Origin: JBAXTE01 sp037130365
Lineage (GTDB): Bacteria > Bacteroidota > Bacteroidia > Bacteroidales > WCHB1-69
Length of the DNA stretch: 64,000 bases
Direction: 5' to 3'
Assembly (NCBI GenBank): GCA_037130365.1
Contig: JBAXTE010000002.1
Span: forward strand, 117,666 to 181,665
The notes under the pieces were generated by a model. It saw nothing but the letters and a program-made list of their open reading frames with translations. It was not told where the DNA came from and ran no database searches. Both the position numbers and the translations under genes were made by a program. Shown here in pieces: positions 8,308-18,174 of the stretch. Numbering within the stretch: position 1 is the stretch's first letter; every line of letters begins with the position of its first letter.

Positions 8308-10758
8308 ATGAAAATATCGCACAAATGGTTAAATAGTTATCTACATACACAACTATCACCAAACAAAATTTCGGAAATTCTTACAGATATAGGCTTAGAA
8401 GTAGAATCTACTGAACCTATTGAAACAGTGAAAGGTGGATTAAAAGGTGTCGTTGTTGGGCACGTACTTACTTGTGAAAAGCATCCAGATGCTGATAAAT
8501 TGAGCATTACGACCGTAAATGTTGGCGAAGAAAATCCATTACAGATTGTTTGTGGTGCTCCAAATGTTGCAGTTGGACAAAATGTTCCTGTAGCCACAAT
8601 TGGAACTGTGTTATATGATGGTGATGATTCATTTCAAATTAAAAAATCTAAGATTAGAGGAGTCGTTTCTGAAGGGATGATTTGTGCTGAGGATGAGTTA
8701 GGATTGGGTGTTTCTCATGATGGAATTATGGTTTTAAATCAAAATGCTGTTGTTGGAACTTCTGCAAAAGATTATTTTGGGATTGAAGACGATGTTGTAT
8801 ATGAAATTGGGCTCACTCCAAATCGGAGCGATGCAACTTCTCATTACGGAGTAGCTCGTGATTTAGCTGCTGCTCTGAATTGCAGAGATATTGAAGCTGT
8901 TAAAGCTAACTTGCCTAGTGTTGATTCATTTATTGCTTCATCAAACAAACAAACAATAACATTACAAATTGAGAATTCTGATGCTTGTCCAAGATATTCA
9001 GGATTACATATAAAAAATATTTCAGTTAGCGACTCTCCTAAATGGTTGCAAAATAGATTGTTAGCCATCGGAATTCGTCCAATAAATAATATTGTAGATA
9101 TTACTAATTTTGTGCTTTTTGAAATTGGTCAACCACTTCACGCATTTGATGCTTCAAAAATTGAAGGGAATAAAATTATTGTCAGAAAAGCATTGCCAAA
9201 TAGCAAGTTTACTACTCTTGACGGTGTAGAGCGATTGTTAAATGGTTCAGAATTAATGATTTGTAATTCTGTTCGCGAAATGTGCATTGCTGGTGTTTAT
9301 GGTGGTCTTGATTCAGGAGTATCCGAAAATACAACTGAAATATTCCTCGAAAGTGCTTACTTCAATCCGGTTTCAATTCGTAAGACTTCGAAGCTTCATA
9401 ATCTGAAAACAGATTCTTCATTTCGTTTTGAGCGAGGTTGTGACCCAAACATTACCATTTATGCCCTCAAACGAGCTGCTTTGTTAATTGCTGAAATAGC
9501 TGGTGGCACCGTAGCTTCTGAAATTGTGGATGCTTATCCAACCGAAATTCCTCATTACAAAATGGATGTGAAATACGATCAAATAAATTCATTAATCGGA
9601 ACCGATATTCCTAAGGATACAACCATTAAGATTATTGAGATGTTGGGAATTGTAATTGAGGAAGAAAATATTGATGGGTTAACCATTCAAGTGCCATTAT
9701 TTAAAGTTGATGTAACTCGACCTGTTGATGTTATAGAAGAAGTTTTGAGGATTTATGGGTACAATGCCATAGAAAATCCAAATTTGATTAAATATGCATA
9801 TTCTCATCAACCGAAACAACCAATTTTGGATTTAAAGGAGCGCATTTCAGATTATTTTGCAGATAATGGAATGTTGGAAGCAATGAATAATTCACTGACT
9901 AGGGTGGATTATTTTGAGAAATTATCTTTTTTGAGTCAAACAGAAATGGTTAAACTTTTAAATCCGTTAAGTAGAGATTTAGGAGTCATGCGCCAATCTT
10001 TATTGCCTGGATTACTCGAAAATGTGATGCTGAATATCAATCATAAAAATTCAGATATTAAACTATTTGAGTTTGGCAATACATACAGATTAAATGATGC
10101 TGCTGGATCTGATGTTGTTGACAAATATCCCGAAGAATTAATGCTTGATGTTGTAATTTCAGGAAATAAAGAACCCGAAAATTGGGATCAACCAATGAAA
10201 TCTGTTGATTTTTATGAAATTAAAAAAATAGCTTTAAATCTGTTAAAAAAAGCGGGTATAAACTCAACTGAAATTGTGTTTAAAACAATCAATGATGACA
10301 AAATTGATGGATTAGAAATGATTTATAAAAATCAAACCATTGGATTATTTGGAGAAATTGTTCCTTCAGTGTTAAAAGTATTTTCGATTAAACAGCCAGT
10401 TTTTCACCTAAGTATTTATTGGTTAAGATTTGTAAATACGAGTCAAATCACCAAATTGCAGTTTAAAGAAATTAATAATTTTCCCGCTGTGCGTCGCGAT
10501 TTAGCCTTATTAGTGGATCATTCCGTTCCTTTTGAGCAGATTAAAGAAATTGCTTTTAAAGTTGAAAGAAAACTACTGAAATCAGTTGGACTTTTTGATG
10601 TTTATATTGGAGATAAAGTTGATGCATCAAAAAAATCATACGCTGTAAGTTTTGCATTACAACATTCTGAAAAAACGTTATCAGATTTTGACATTAATAA
10701 TGTGATGAATCGTTTGATTAAGGCTTTTGAAGAACAATTAGGCGCTACATTAAGGTAG
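8308..10758 (+). CDS. pheT: Phenylalanine--tRNA ligase beta subunit
   Basis: Beta chain of the heterotetrameric phenylalanyl-tRNA synthetase. Domains in order: N-terminal methionyl-type tRNA-binding OB fold (about residues 40-150, with HPDADKLSITTVNVG and VCGAPNV); B3/B4 editing domain (about 210-380, RYSGLHIKNISV, GIRPINNIVDITNFV, GQPLHAFD, KTDSSFRFERGCDP); B5 (about 400-480); catalytic-like core (about 490-700, LLNPLSRDLGVMRQSLLPGLLENV); and C-terminal ferredoxin-like anticodon-binding domain (about 720-816, FPAVRRDLALLV). 816 residues is the expected size. pheS is not adjacent, as is common in Bacteroidota. Confidence 0.97.
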   Translation: MKISHKWLNSYLHTQLSPNKISEILTDIGLEVESTEPIETVKGGLKGVVVGHVLTCEKHPDADKLSITTVNVGEENPLQIVCGAPNVAVGQNVPVATIGTVLYDGDDSFQIKKSKIRGVVSEGMICAEDELGLGVSHDGIMVLNQNAVVGTSAKDYFGIEDDVVYEIGLTPNRSDATSHYGVARDLAAALNCRDIEAVKANLPSVDSFIASSNKQTITLQIENSDACPRYSGLHIKNISVSDSPKWLQNRLLAIGIRPINNIVDITNFVLFEIGQPLHAFDASKIEGNKIIVRKALPNSKFTTLDGVERLLNGSELMICNSVREMCIAGVYGGLDSGVSENTTEIFLESAYFNPVSIRKTSKLHNLKTDSSFRFERGCDPNITIYALKRAALLIAEIAGGTVASEIVDAYPTEIPHYKMDVKYDQINSLIGTDIPKDTTIKIIEMLGIVIEEENIDGLTIQVPLFKVDVTRPVDVIEEVLRIYGYNAIENPNLIKYAYSHQPKQPILDLKERISDYFADNGMLEAMNNSLTRVDYFEKLSFLSQTEMVKLLNPLSRDLGVMRQSLLPGLLENVMLNINHKNSDIKLFEFGNTYRLNDAAGSDVVDKYPEELMLDVVISGNKEPENWDQPMKSVDFYEIKKIALNLLKKAGINSTEIVFKTINDDKIDGLEMIYKNQTIGLFGEIVPSVLKVFSIKQPVFHLSIYWLRFVNTSQITKLQFKEINNFPAVRRDLALLVDHSVPFEQIKEIAFKVERKLLKSVGLFDVYIGDKVDASKKSYAVSFALQHSEKTLSDFDINNVMNRLIKAFEEQLGATLR

Positions 10759-10807
10759 AGTCACTGAAAAAAAAGGTTGGTCGTTGAACGTTGTTATTAT
10801 AATAAAT

Positions 10808-11524
10808 TTAAGAGTAACGAACTACTTTGGCCCCTCTAATTTTCTTGGTAATCTCAATACGATATTTATCGGCATCTTCAAATGATAAAAATCCTACAAC
10901 TGTAATTTGAAAGTAGTTTTTATTTCGATATTTTTTTGGAATTACTAATGTCTTACACTGGTATTTGCGAGCAAAAATTTTAGAACTTTGATACGAACTA
11001 GCTTTGTTATTAGTAGTTCCAACCACAACGCCGAATTTTGTTGAAGTGGAATCTGGAACTTTTAATAATGATGATCTAGCCGATAATTCTAATGAATCCA
11101 ACATGTTCCCATTTAGAAATATTTGATTTTGTTTAGTAAGAATTTCTTGATTTTTAATAAGCGATAAACTGTCAAGTACTTCTAGGGTTACGTATGCTCT
11201 ACCTGCATACAACATGTCTAATTCTTTAGCTGCACCATAAGATAAATCTACAAAACGCCATGGCTTTCTCCGAGAACAACGGTCTATAACTCTAATAATA
11301 ATTGATTTATTGTTCTTTTTATTGGTAACTTTTATTCGAGTTCCAAAAGGCAAACTTTTGTGAGCAGCAACAAAATCATTCATGTTGATTCGTTCGCCAC
11401 TGGTCGTGAATTTTCCATGTGCTTGACGTCCATAATAGGTTGCAAATCCATGATATACTTGGCCTTTAACTGTGATAATGATTGTAAGAAAAAGTAGGGT
11501 TATTATTAATCTTTTTATCCCCAT
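10808..11524 (-). CDS. RlpA-like septal ring/lytic transglycosylase with SPOR domain
   Basis: Secreted cell-wall protein. Signal peptide (residues 1-21, ending VKG), then a double-psi beta-barrel RlpA domain (about 23-115): GFATYYGRQAHGKFTTSGE, AAHKSLPFGT and RVIDRCSR. His55 and Asp81 occupy the positions of the catalytic His and Asp of Pseudomonas RlpA. The usual NDRGP is replaced by IDRCS, so activity is not certain. Residues ~160-238 (KFGVVVGTTNN to YFQITVVGFLSFEDADKY) look like a SPOR peptidoglycan-binding domain, which would direct it to division septa. Its start is 4 nt from the stop of the upstream M1 peptidase gene, so the two are likely co-transcribed. Confidence 0.85.
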   Translation of the reverse strand: MGIKRLIITLLFLTIIITVKGQVYHGFATYYGRQAHGKFTTSGERINMNDFVAAHKSLPFGTRIKVTNKKNNKSIIIRVIDRCSRRKPWRFVDLSYGAAKELDMLYAGRAYVTLEVLDSLSLIKNQEILTKQNQIFLNGNMLDSLELSARSSLLKVPDSTSTKFGVVVGTTNNKASSYQSSKIFARKYQCKTLVIPKKYRNKNYFQITVVGFLSFEDADKYRIEITKKIRGAKVVRYS

Positions 11525-11528
11525 TTTG

Positions 11529-13877
11529 TTAATTTGAAATGATTATTTTTTTTGTTTCAGATATATTTTCTTTTATGCTTCTTGCATTGATATAATAAAT
11601 TCCAGCGGAAGAAATTCTAGTCGTTACTTCACGATTATTCTCATTTATTTTAATTTTTTTAATGATTTTTCCTGCAGAATCAACTATTTCGAGATCTGTG
11701 ATTTTGCTTGAATTGATTGTAATTGTAACTATACCATTACTTGGATTTGGAGATACATTAATGTAGTTTTTAGGTTGACTTTGTTCCTTAATTCCAATTT
11801 GGTTTTTGTCACCAATTGCTAAAGTATATTCTCCGTATTGTAAGTTATCGCTTTTGATTAATCCTGAGGAACTTCCGATTTTTGTAAAAGGGACCAACGT
11901 CCAATCTGCAGCTGTGTTTGGGCGATAAACTAAAACCAAGGAGTCTGCATTCAAGGTAGAAAATAGATTCCCATCCAAATCTGAAGCAATATTATAGTTA
12001 AAGTTGACTTTAGCGTGGAAATTTGAAGGTGCAATACCATCTATTTTCCAATATCTATTTGGGGATAATCGTTTAATGGAAGATGAACTGTATTTAATAT
12101 CATCAGGTTTAGCCCAATGATGTTCAACACGAATGAACGCAGAATCAATAATTGCATCAACAACTACATTTGCAAATGCATAAGTGCAATTATTTGAAGC
12201 TATGGTCTTGATTTTTAAATTATAATCTACAATTGCATCAGCCATTTTTTCATTATAATCAACCGCAGTCAAGACTGGAATAAATGGAATTGTAATATTT
12301 TTAGAACCAAATTCACCCGAAAAGCTAATGATGTCGGTAAATGTGTTCCAATTTGCATCAAAAAAAGTGACTTCAACTTTGTTCGAGTTTCCAAAATTTT
12401 GTCCCAGTGAATGTTTTTGATGAATGTAATATTTATATTGATTGGGTTGATTTTGAATAGGAACTAACGAATCTACAGAAAAGTGAAGTTGTCCAGGTTG
12501 ATAAATCCAAGCGTCGAAAAAATCGTGAAGATCTATGCCAGAAAAATAGGAGAGTCTATTACAAAATTGTGCGCTATTAATTGGTTTGAATGCATTTTCT
12601 AGCAGAACTTGCTTCACAGTGGAAAAGAAAACGCTGCTACCCATATAATTTCGTAATGTATGAACCATTAACGCACCTTTATCGTATGTGGTTGTTCCAT
12701 AGGTAATTGCTTGTGGCATCGGATAAAGTGGGTAATATCCGCCATCATCGAGGTATGCTTTGCGAAATGTTTTGTATTGTAAATCACGAATTGCTAGTTT
12801 GTATCCATCTAAAAGTGGGTCTGAATTTGGGTTAAGATCTCCTTGATAAATAGCCTCACTATATCTTGCCCAACCTTCATTTATCCACATATCTTCTGCG
12901 GTTGCACAGGTCATTAAGTTGCCAAACCACGAATGCGCCAGCTCATGAGCGTAAAGACTTTCATAATTTAAAGTTCCGTCGATTGTTACTGTAGGATATG
13001 CAATGTTGGTTGCATGCTCCATTGCTCCAGAATTAAATGGGACACTCACATATCCAACACGTTCCCATTGGTATGGTCCCCAATTGTTGATAAATGAATT
13101 GAAAATTTGGTTAAGACGAGTAAATGAATTTCGAGCATGAATGGTGTCACTTGCTCCAACATATATGTATGCTTGAGTAGTGTCGGTGCCATGAATTAGC
13201 GGAATTTTGACATTTGTATAATCACTTACTGCTACCGAAGCCAAATAGGTTGGGATATTTGCGGAAAGCTTCCAATGCCAAGTTTTTGAATTGTCACCGT
13301 TTAGTACAGAGCCAAGCAAAGTGCCATTACACACTGCCATATTATTGTTTAATGTCGTAATGTAAAAATCGTAAAAAGCTCGGTCTTTAAACTCATCAAT
13401 ACAAGGAAACCAGACTCTGCCAAAGTTGTGTGGAATTGATTCAAAGCCACATCCCATATTAAAAGCCGTATTTCCAGAATAGTAAAAACCACCCCATGTG
13501 GATGGATCTATAACCGGAACTCCATGATAGTAAACAGTGAAATTTGTGGTGTCGGATGTTGTAGCTGGAGATGCCAATTGAATAGATAATAATGTGTCGT
13601 TATATTGATACAGTGTGTGTTTGGTGTTATTGATGTAAATTGAATCAACATCTAATGCCAATAAATCAAAATTAACCGTATTGATATTAGGGAGTTTAAA
13701 AGCCGTTTTTATAGTAGTTAAACCATTGATTGTTTTATTGGTAAAGTCTTTAATTTCAAGGTGAATATCATAGTGAATGACATCAAGTGTGTCAGATCTA
13801 CCTGGTTCTTGAGCTGTTGCTTTACTAAACGAAATCAGTGTGAATATTAGGCTGTAAATTAATAGGTTTTTCTTCAT
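11529..13877 (-). CDS. Secreted M1-family metallo-aminopeptidase with T9SS type A sorting domain
   Basis: Zinc aminopeptidase exported through type IX secretion. Signal peptide (1-22, ending ATAQ); N-terminal beta saddle (about 25-210); gluzincin catalytic domain with GAMEH (284-288), HELAH (His311, Glu312, His315) and third ligand Glu334 in NEGWA, giving the M1 spacing HExxH-x18-E; a Tyr-containing TTYDKGALMVHTLR segment follows. From ~700 to 782 there is a Por-secretion C-terminal domain (VSPNPSNGIVTITI, LEIVDSAGKIIKK, GIYYINARS). Likely first gene of a two-gene transcript with the RlpA gene, from a promoter at 14074-14105. Probable role: surface or extracellular peptide degradation. Confidence 0.95.
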   Translation of the reverse strand: MKKNLLIYSLIFTLISFSKATAQEPGRSDTLDVIHYDIHLEIKDFTNKTINGLTTIKTAFKLPNINTVNFDLLALDVDSIYINNTKHTLYQYNDTLLSIQLASPATTSDTTNFTVYYHGVPVIDPSTWGGFYYSGNTAFNMGCGFESIPHNFGRVWFPCIDEFKDRAFYDFYITTLNNNMAVCNGTLLGSVLNGDNSKTWHWKLSANIPTYLASVAVSDYTNVKIPLIHGTDTTQAYIYVGASDTIHARNSFTRLNQIFNSFINNWGPYQWERVGYVSVPFNSGAMEHATNIAYPTVTIDGTLNYESLYAHELAHSWFGNLMTCATAEDMWINEGWARYSEAIYQGDLNPNSDPLLDGYKLAIRDLQYKTFRKAYLDDGGYYPLYPMPQAITYGTTTYDKGALMVHTLRNYMGSSVFFSTVKQVLLENAFKPINSAQFCNRLSYFSGIDLHDFFDAWIYQPGQLHFSVDSLVPIQNQPNQYKYYIHQKHSLGQNFGNSNKVEVTFFDANWNTFTDIISFSGEFGSKNITIPFIPVLTAVDYNEKMADAIVDYNLKIKTIASNNCTYAFANVVVDAIIDSAFIRVEHHWAKPDDIKYSSSSIKRLSPNRYWKIDGIAPSNFHAKVNFNYNIASDLDGNLFSTLNADSLVLVYRPNTAADWTLVPFTKIGSSSGLIKSDNLQYGEYTLAIGDKNQIGIKEQSQPKNYINVSPNPSNGIVTITINSSKITDLEIVDSAGKIIKKIKINENNREVTTRISSAGIYYINARSIKENISETKKIIISN

Positions 13878-14624
13878 ATTATGGTGTTTTTTTGACTTGA
13901 GTTGTAATTCTTTTAATTATTATTATCCAGTATTTATTAGAAAGTAACTGAGTATAAAGAGTTTTTGAAACCTTGAAAATCAAGATGTTTACTTTGGCAA
14001 ACAAAAGGTTTAGAAACAAAAGAACGACAAGGATAATTCTGGCTTTTAAACACTATGTGATTGACAATCAATACAAAGATAATCATTTTGATTTTAATTC
14101 CCAAAAATTAGTTCAGGTATGGGAATTCTTAACGCTTATTAACAGAAAATAAAGGGTGATAATTAACCCATTTGCGAATCTTAATTGAGTAGAAGAAAAC
14201 TATATTATGTGCAATAAAAATTCTAAATTTTGACACTTTATATCTAAAAAGAATCGCTTTATCTCACTAAATTAATCAATTATATTTTATAAGTTAATAT
14301 TTAATTTTACATTTGCTTTTCTGTTTTTAATAAGTCATGATTTCACTCAACATATTCTTCTCGCTAAGTGTCGTCACAACAATCTTTATACATACTTGAA
14401 AAAATTACAAAACTCCACTGATACGATTTGCAATAGAAAAATAACCTGTTTAAAAGTTGTGAAAATCTTCAACCACCTCTTAAAATCAAATAAATTTAAA
14501 ACCTAAATAAAAATACTGCCCCATGTATATTAATAAGCACCATCATAAAAATGTTCAAATAGTCAGAATAGAAGGAACTGGCTCCCATGAAAATTTTGCT
14601 TCCAAACTAAATAGGACTAAAATT
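13878..14624. other. Intergenic region between divergent peptidase genes
   Basis: About 750 nt without a convincing gene. It holds a good minus-strand promoter (14074-14105) for the M1 peptidase and a plus-strand TACATTTG (14308-14315) that could serve the S41 gene with a ~300-nt leader. A 55-codon plus-strand frame at 13985-14152 overlaps the minus promoter and is not supported. No tRNA or repeat was seen. Confidence 0.5.
14074..14105 (-). promoter_or_regulatory. Bacteroidota promoter for the M1 peptidase/RlpA operon
   Basis: On the minus strand TTTG (14102-14105), a 20-nt spacer, then TATCTTTG (14074-14081). Both boxes and the spacing match the Bacteroidota consensus. Transcription would begin near 14067, giving a leader of about 190 nt. 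Confidence 0.6.
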
Positions 14625-16439
14625 ATGATTAGAAATTCATTCACTATTTTGCTTGTATTGTTTTTAGGTGTCAATTTTTCCTTTGGCAGCATTGATAATG
14701 GTAAATCTAATCATATATCTTGGGAATATTATCACAAGAATCAATGTCAATTAAATGATAACGCTGTTTGTTTAAGTCAAAACACCTTAAACTCCGATTC
14801 TTTATTTGCTCAGAAAGTAGAAAATATTGAGGTACTTTGTCAGGTATGGGGGTTTCTGAAGTATTATCATCCAGAAGTCAGAAAAGGCAAATATAATTGG
14901 GACAATGAATTGCTGAAAATTATGCCAAATGTCATCAATGCAACAACTGGAGAGAAAAGAAACGGTTTATTGTGCAACTGGATTGATTCATTCGGCAAGG
15001 TTAAATCGGGCAAAAGAAAACTTAATGCGATTGATTCGGCTATTGTGGTTCAATGGCCTGATTATTCTTGGTTTCAAGACACGGTAAAATTCGGAACAGC
15101 GTTGATTGAAAAACTCTCATTGATTAAGGATTCAAAAAGAACATATAAAAACTATTATGGTAGAATGATATTCAGAGGCAAGTTGATTAAATTTGGTTCT
15201 CATAACTTCGAAAGGGAGGTTGGTTATGAATCCATTTCATATCCGGACAGTTTAAATATTCGGCTATTAGGTCTGTTTAGGTATTGGAATATAATTCAAT
15301 ATTGTTATCCGTACAGATATATAACCGATCAACAATGGAATGATGTTTTGAGAGAATCCATTCCGGCTTTTTATAATTCAAACGATTCTGACTCTTATGC
15401 GAATGCCTTATTTTTGATAACAGCCAAAACAAACGACGGGCATTCATCTACACGAAATAAAAATGGATTTAGCGCTTTTCCTTTTTATTATTTTGCGCCA
15501 TATATTATTTCCAATATTGATGAGAGCGTGGTCGTCTTTGGCAAATATAGTGTTAAGGGAGAATATGCATTTCAACTGAAACAGGGAGATGTTATTCGCA
15601 AAATAAATGGGATAGAAATAGAAAAGCTTGTAGATGAAAGGCTTAGATATGTGGGCGGGTCTCACATTCAATCAACAGTGGGTAGAGCTTCAATGGCTCT
15701 GTTAACGAGTATGAAAGATACAACATATCATGTTGCTGTTTTGCGCGAAAATAAAGTCATTGAACTTGATGTGAAATCCATCTCTTTTTCTCAACTTGAT
15801 AATAATCATTTTTGTAAAGAAGAAAAAAAAATGTTTCTAAGAGATAGTGTTGTGTATTTCACTCCATGTACTTTTCGTGATTATAATAGGGAAAATTTTG
15901 AAAAAATATTATCTGGATGTAAAAGTTTAATTATTGATTTGAGATATTATTCCGCCAATAGTTGGTGGATGTGGCAATTCATTTCCGATAAATTATTGCC
16001 TCAGAGTAAAAAATATAGTGGTATAAGTCACTTGAATAATAAGTATCCTGGAATGTTTATTCATAAGGAATATCAGAAAATTGGCAGAAAAAACAAAAAT
16101 TATTTTAAAGGTAACATTGTTGTTATTGTCGATAGGACCATAATGAGTAGTTATGAGCACCTAACATTGGCGCTGCAAGCTTGTCCTAATACAACGGTTG
16201 TTGGGTGTCACACTGCGGGAGCTAATGGTGACGTTATGCCATTTAAGTTACCCGGCGGTTTCGACAGCCAAATTAGCAGTGTTGGAATCTATTATCCTGA
16301 CGGCTATCAATTACAAAGAAACGGGGTAAAAATAGATGTTGCTGTTTATCCAACAATCGAAGGACTCAGAGAAGGCAGAGATGAACAACTCGAAAAAGCA
16401 ATTGAGATTGCGGTAAGTCAAAAGAATACAAAAATGTAG
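14625..16439 (+). CDS. Secreted S41-family (C-terminal processing type) serine peptidase
   Basis: The start at 14625 gives MIRNSFTILLVLFLGVNFSFG, a signal peptide; the longer frame from 14523 puts 34 unrelated residues before it. 604 residues. An N-terminal helical region with VLCQVWGFLKYYHPEVRKGKYNWD is characteristic of Bacteroidota S41 proteins; a PDZ-like segment (QLKQGDVIRKINGIEIEKLV) lies near residues 315-380. The C-terminal S41 domain has the nucleophile region VDRTIMSSYEHLTLAL (SSYE, first Ser likely catalytic) and GCHTAGANGD. Likely periplasmic or surface protein turnover; substrate unknown. No T9SS sorting domain is visible. Stands alone, with a complex inverted-repeat region downstream. 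Confidence 0.85.
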   Translation: MIRNSFTILLVLFLGVNFSFGSIDNGKSNHISWEYYHKNQCQLNDNAVCLSQNTLNSDSLFAQKVENIEVLCQVWGFLKYYHPEVRKGKYNWDNELLKIMPNVINATTGEKRNGLLCNWIDSFGKVKSGKRKLNAIDSAIVVQWPDYSWFQDTVKFGTALIEKLSLIKDSKRTYKNYYGRMIFRGKLIKFGSHNFEREVGYESISYPDSLNIRLLGLFRYWNIIQYCYPYRYITDQQWNDVLRESIPAFYNSNDSDSYANALFLITAKTNDGHSSTRNKNGFSAFPFYYFAPYIISNIDESVVVFGKYSVKGEYAFQLKQGDVIRKINGIEIEKLVDERLRYVGGSHIQSTVGRASMALLTSMKDTTYHVAVLRENKVIELDVKSISFSQLDNNHFCKEEKKMFLRDSVVYFTPCTFRDYNRENFEKILSGCKSLIIDLRYYSANSWWMWQFISDKLLPQSKKYSGISHLNNKYPGMFIHKEYQKIGRKNKNYFKGNIVVIVDRTIMSSYEHLTLALQACPNTTVVGCHTAGANGDVMPFKLPGGFDSQISSVGIYYPDGYQLQRNGVKIDVAVYPTIEGLREGRDEQLEKAIEIAVSQKNTKM

Positions 16440-16490
16440 AATTAAACTCATGTTTTTTCTTGCGACTTTATGCACTTTAAGAACTTTCAA

Positions 16491-16575
16491 TCCCGAAAAA
16501 AAAGAAATTTCCAATTTCGTGTTTTTTCGAGGATCCACGAAAAATTAAAAAATCAAAGATTTTTATTTTTCGGGA
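16491..16575. repeat. Nested inverted repeats downstream of the S41 gene
   Basis: Outer perfect 10-bp arms TCCCGAAAAA (16491-16500) and TTTTTCGGGA (16566-16575) enclose a near-perfect palindrome centred on GGATCC (about 16522-16545, TTTTTTCG / CGAAAAAT arms) and a small AAAAATC/GATTTTT hairpin. It may act as a terminator for the S41 gene. The nesting is unusual for a simple terminator. Confidence 0.55.
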
Positions 16576-16711
16576 CTTTATAGACTGAGTAATGTTTCAC
16601 CCTTCTCTGGTCAACGTTTGTAGGTAAAAAAGGTTGTTTTGCAGAAAAAACAAAGTTTTTTCTTATTTTTTGAAAAGAGTTGCGTATTTTTACAAACTTA
16701 AAACAATAATC

Positions 16712-18163
16712 ATGGAGTGGTTTAGAAGATTTATTATATCGTTGATTACATTATTGATAATGATGATTACTCAACTCTTTGCGCAAGAGACAAAACCCAG
16801 CGTGTGGGGATTACAAACGTGCATTGAGTATGCGTTGAAAAATAATATTCAAATCAAGCAACAGTTGCTGAATGAAGAGTCGTCGCGTCAGGAAATGATT
16901 CGGAACAAGTGCTCGATGTTACCAAGTATAAATGGAAGTGCATCGCAGGGCTACAATTGGGGAAGAACAGTGGATAGATATACTAATCAGTTTTCGGAGT
17001 CGAAAGTGCAATCTAACAACTTCTATTTATCCAGTCAAGTGACTTTGTTTAGTGGTTTTCAGCTGTATAACAATGTTCGTCAAGCACAACTTTCGCTCGA
17101 AGCTAGTAAATTTGATTCCCAAAAATACAAAAATGATATTGCCCTTGGTGTTGCAACTGCTTATTTGAATGTATTGTTTTCTAAATCATTGGTTGAGAAT
17201 GCTTTGGTTCAAAAATTGACCACTGAAGTGCAATTAAATCGCACCAAAAAAATGGTAGAAGCAGGCTCGTTGTCTGAAGTGAACTTATTAAATATTGAAG
17301 CTCAATTTGCTTCCGAAGATTTACAGTTGACTAATTACGAAAATCAGCTAACCATTGCTTATCTCACACTGACTCAGATGTTAGATTTGAAAAATGTTGA
17401 CGGTTTTGATGTAGAAACCCCTCAAATATCAGTTAAAGGGAAGCCAGAATTGATTTTATCTCCGATGGATATTTACAAAACATCGCTGACAAAAATGCCA
17501 GAAATTCAATCGGCAGAAATAAGAGAGAAAATTGCCCAGAAATCATTGCAGATTGCCAGAAGTGGCTTTAGTCCTTCGTTGACATTACAAGGTTCGTTGG
17601 GAACGGGTTATTCTGATGGGAGTAAATCAATTACAGGAACAACTCCAGATGGATATCAAACCATTGGAATCGTTGAAGGAACAAATCAATTGGTGCTGGC
17701 TCCTTCGTTTCAATATAATTATGCGACCAAATCGTTTGATAATCAAATTAATGACAACTTTAGTAAGTCGTTATCTTTCAATTTATCTGTGCCAATATTT
17801 AATGGATATCAAGTTCGTAGTTCTGTAAATAAAGCCAAAGTGAATTACAAAATGGTTCAATACAACACCGAACTTCAAAAAAATCAACTCTACAAAAGTA
17901 TTCAGCAAGCATTTACCGATGCTCAAGCTGCTTTAAAAAAATATTATGCTTCCGAAAAAGCGGTGTTGGCATATCAAGCTGCTTTTAATCTGTTAAACCA
18001 AAAGTTTACGCTTGGGAGTGCCAGCTATTTTGAATATTCGGATGCAAAATCGAAATTGACAAAAGCTCAAAACGATTTTATCCAAGCTAAATTTGATTAT
18101 ACTTTTAAAACAAAAATTATCGATTTTTACTTAGGAAATCCTATAAAACTTGATAATCAATAA
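16712..18163 (+). CDS. TolC-family outer-membrane efflux protein
   Basis: Outer-membrane channel of a tripartite exporter. Starting at 16712 gives a signal peptide (MEWFRRFIISLITLLIMMIT, cleaved after LFAQ); the in-frame extension to 16634 is unlikely. 483 residues with two repeated OEP regions: WGLQTCIEYALKNN and RKNKCSMLPSINGSASQGYNWGRT at the N-terminus and FSPSLTLQGSLGTGY with FNGYQVRSSVNKAKV later. The repeat structure predicts the helical tunnel and beta-barrel of TolC. An adaptor gene follows after 11 nt; no permease gene is present in this operon. Confidence 0.93.
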   Translation: MEWFRRFIISLITLLIMMITQLFAQETKPSVWGLQTCIEYALKNNIQIKQQLLNEESSRQEMIRNKCSMLPSINGSASQGYNWGRTVDRYTNQFSESKVQSNNFYLSSQVTLFSGFQLYNNVRQAQLSLEASKFDSQKYKNDIALGVATAYLNVLFSKSLVENALVQKLTTEVQLNRTKKMVEAGSLSEVNLLNIEAQFASEDLQLTNYENQLTIAYLTLTQMLDLKNVDGFDVETPQISVKGKPELILSPMDIYKTSLTKMPEIQSAEIREKIAQKSLQIARSGFSPSLTLQGSLGTGYSDGSKSITGTTPDGYQTIGIVEGTNQLVLAPSFQYNYATKSFDNQINDNFSKSLSFNLSVPIFNGYQVRSSVNKAKVNYKMVQYNTELQKNQLYKSIQQAFTDAQAALKKYYASEKAVLAYQAAFNLLNQKFTLGSASYFEYSDAKSKLTKAQNDFIQAKFDYTFKTKIIDFYLGNPIKLDNQ

Positions 18164-18174
18164 TTGCAATAAAT

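Noticed and set aside
13985..14152. 55-codon frame in the gap before the S41 gene
   Set aside because: Basic, no family, overlaps a good minus-strand promoter, and no start signal; chance in AT-rich DNA.
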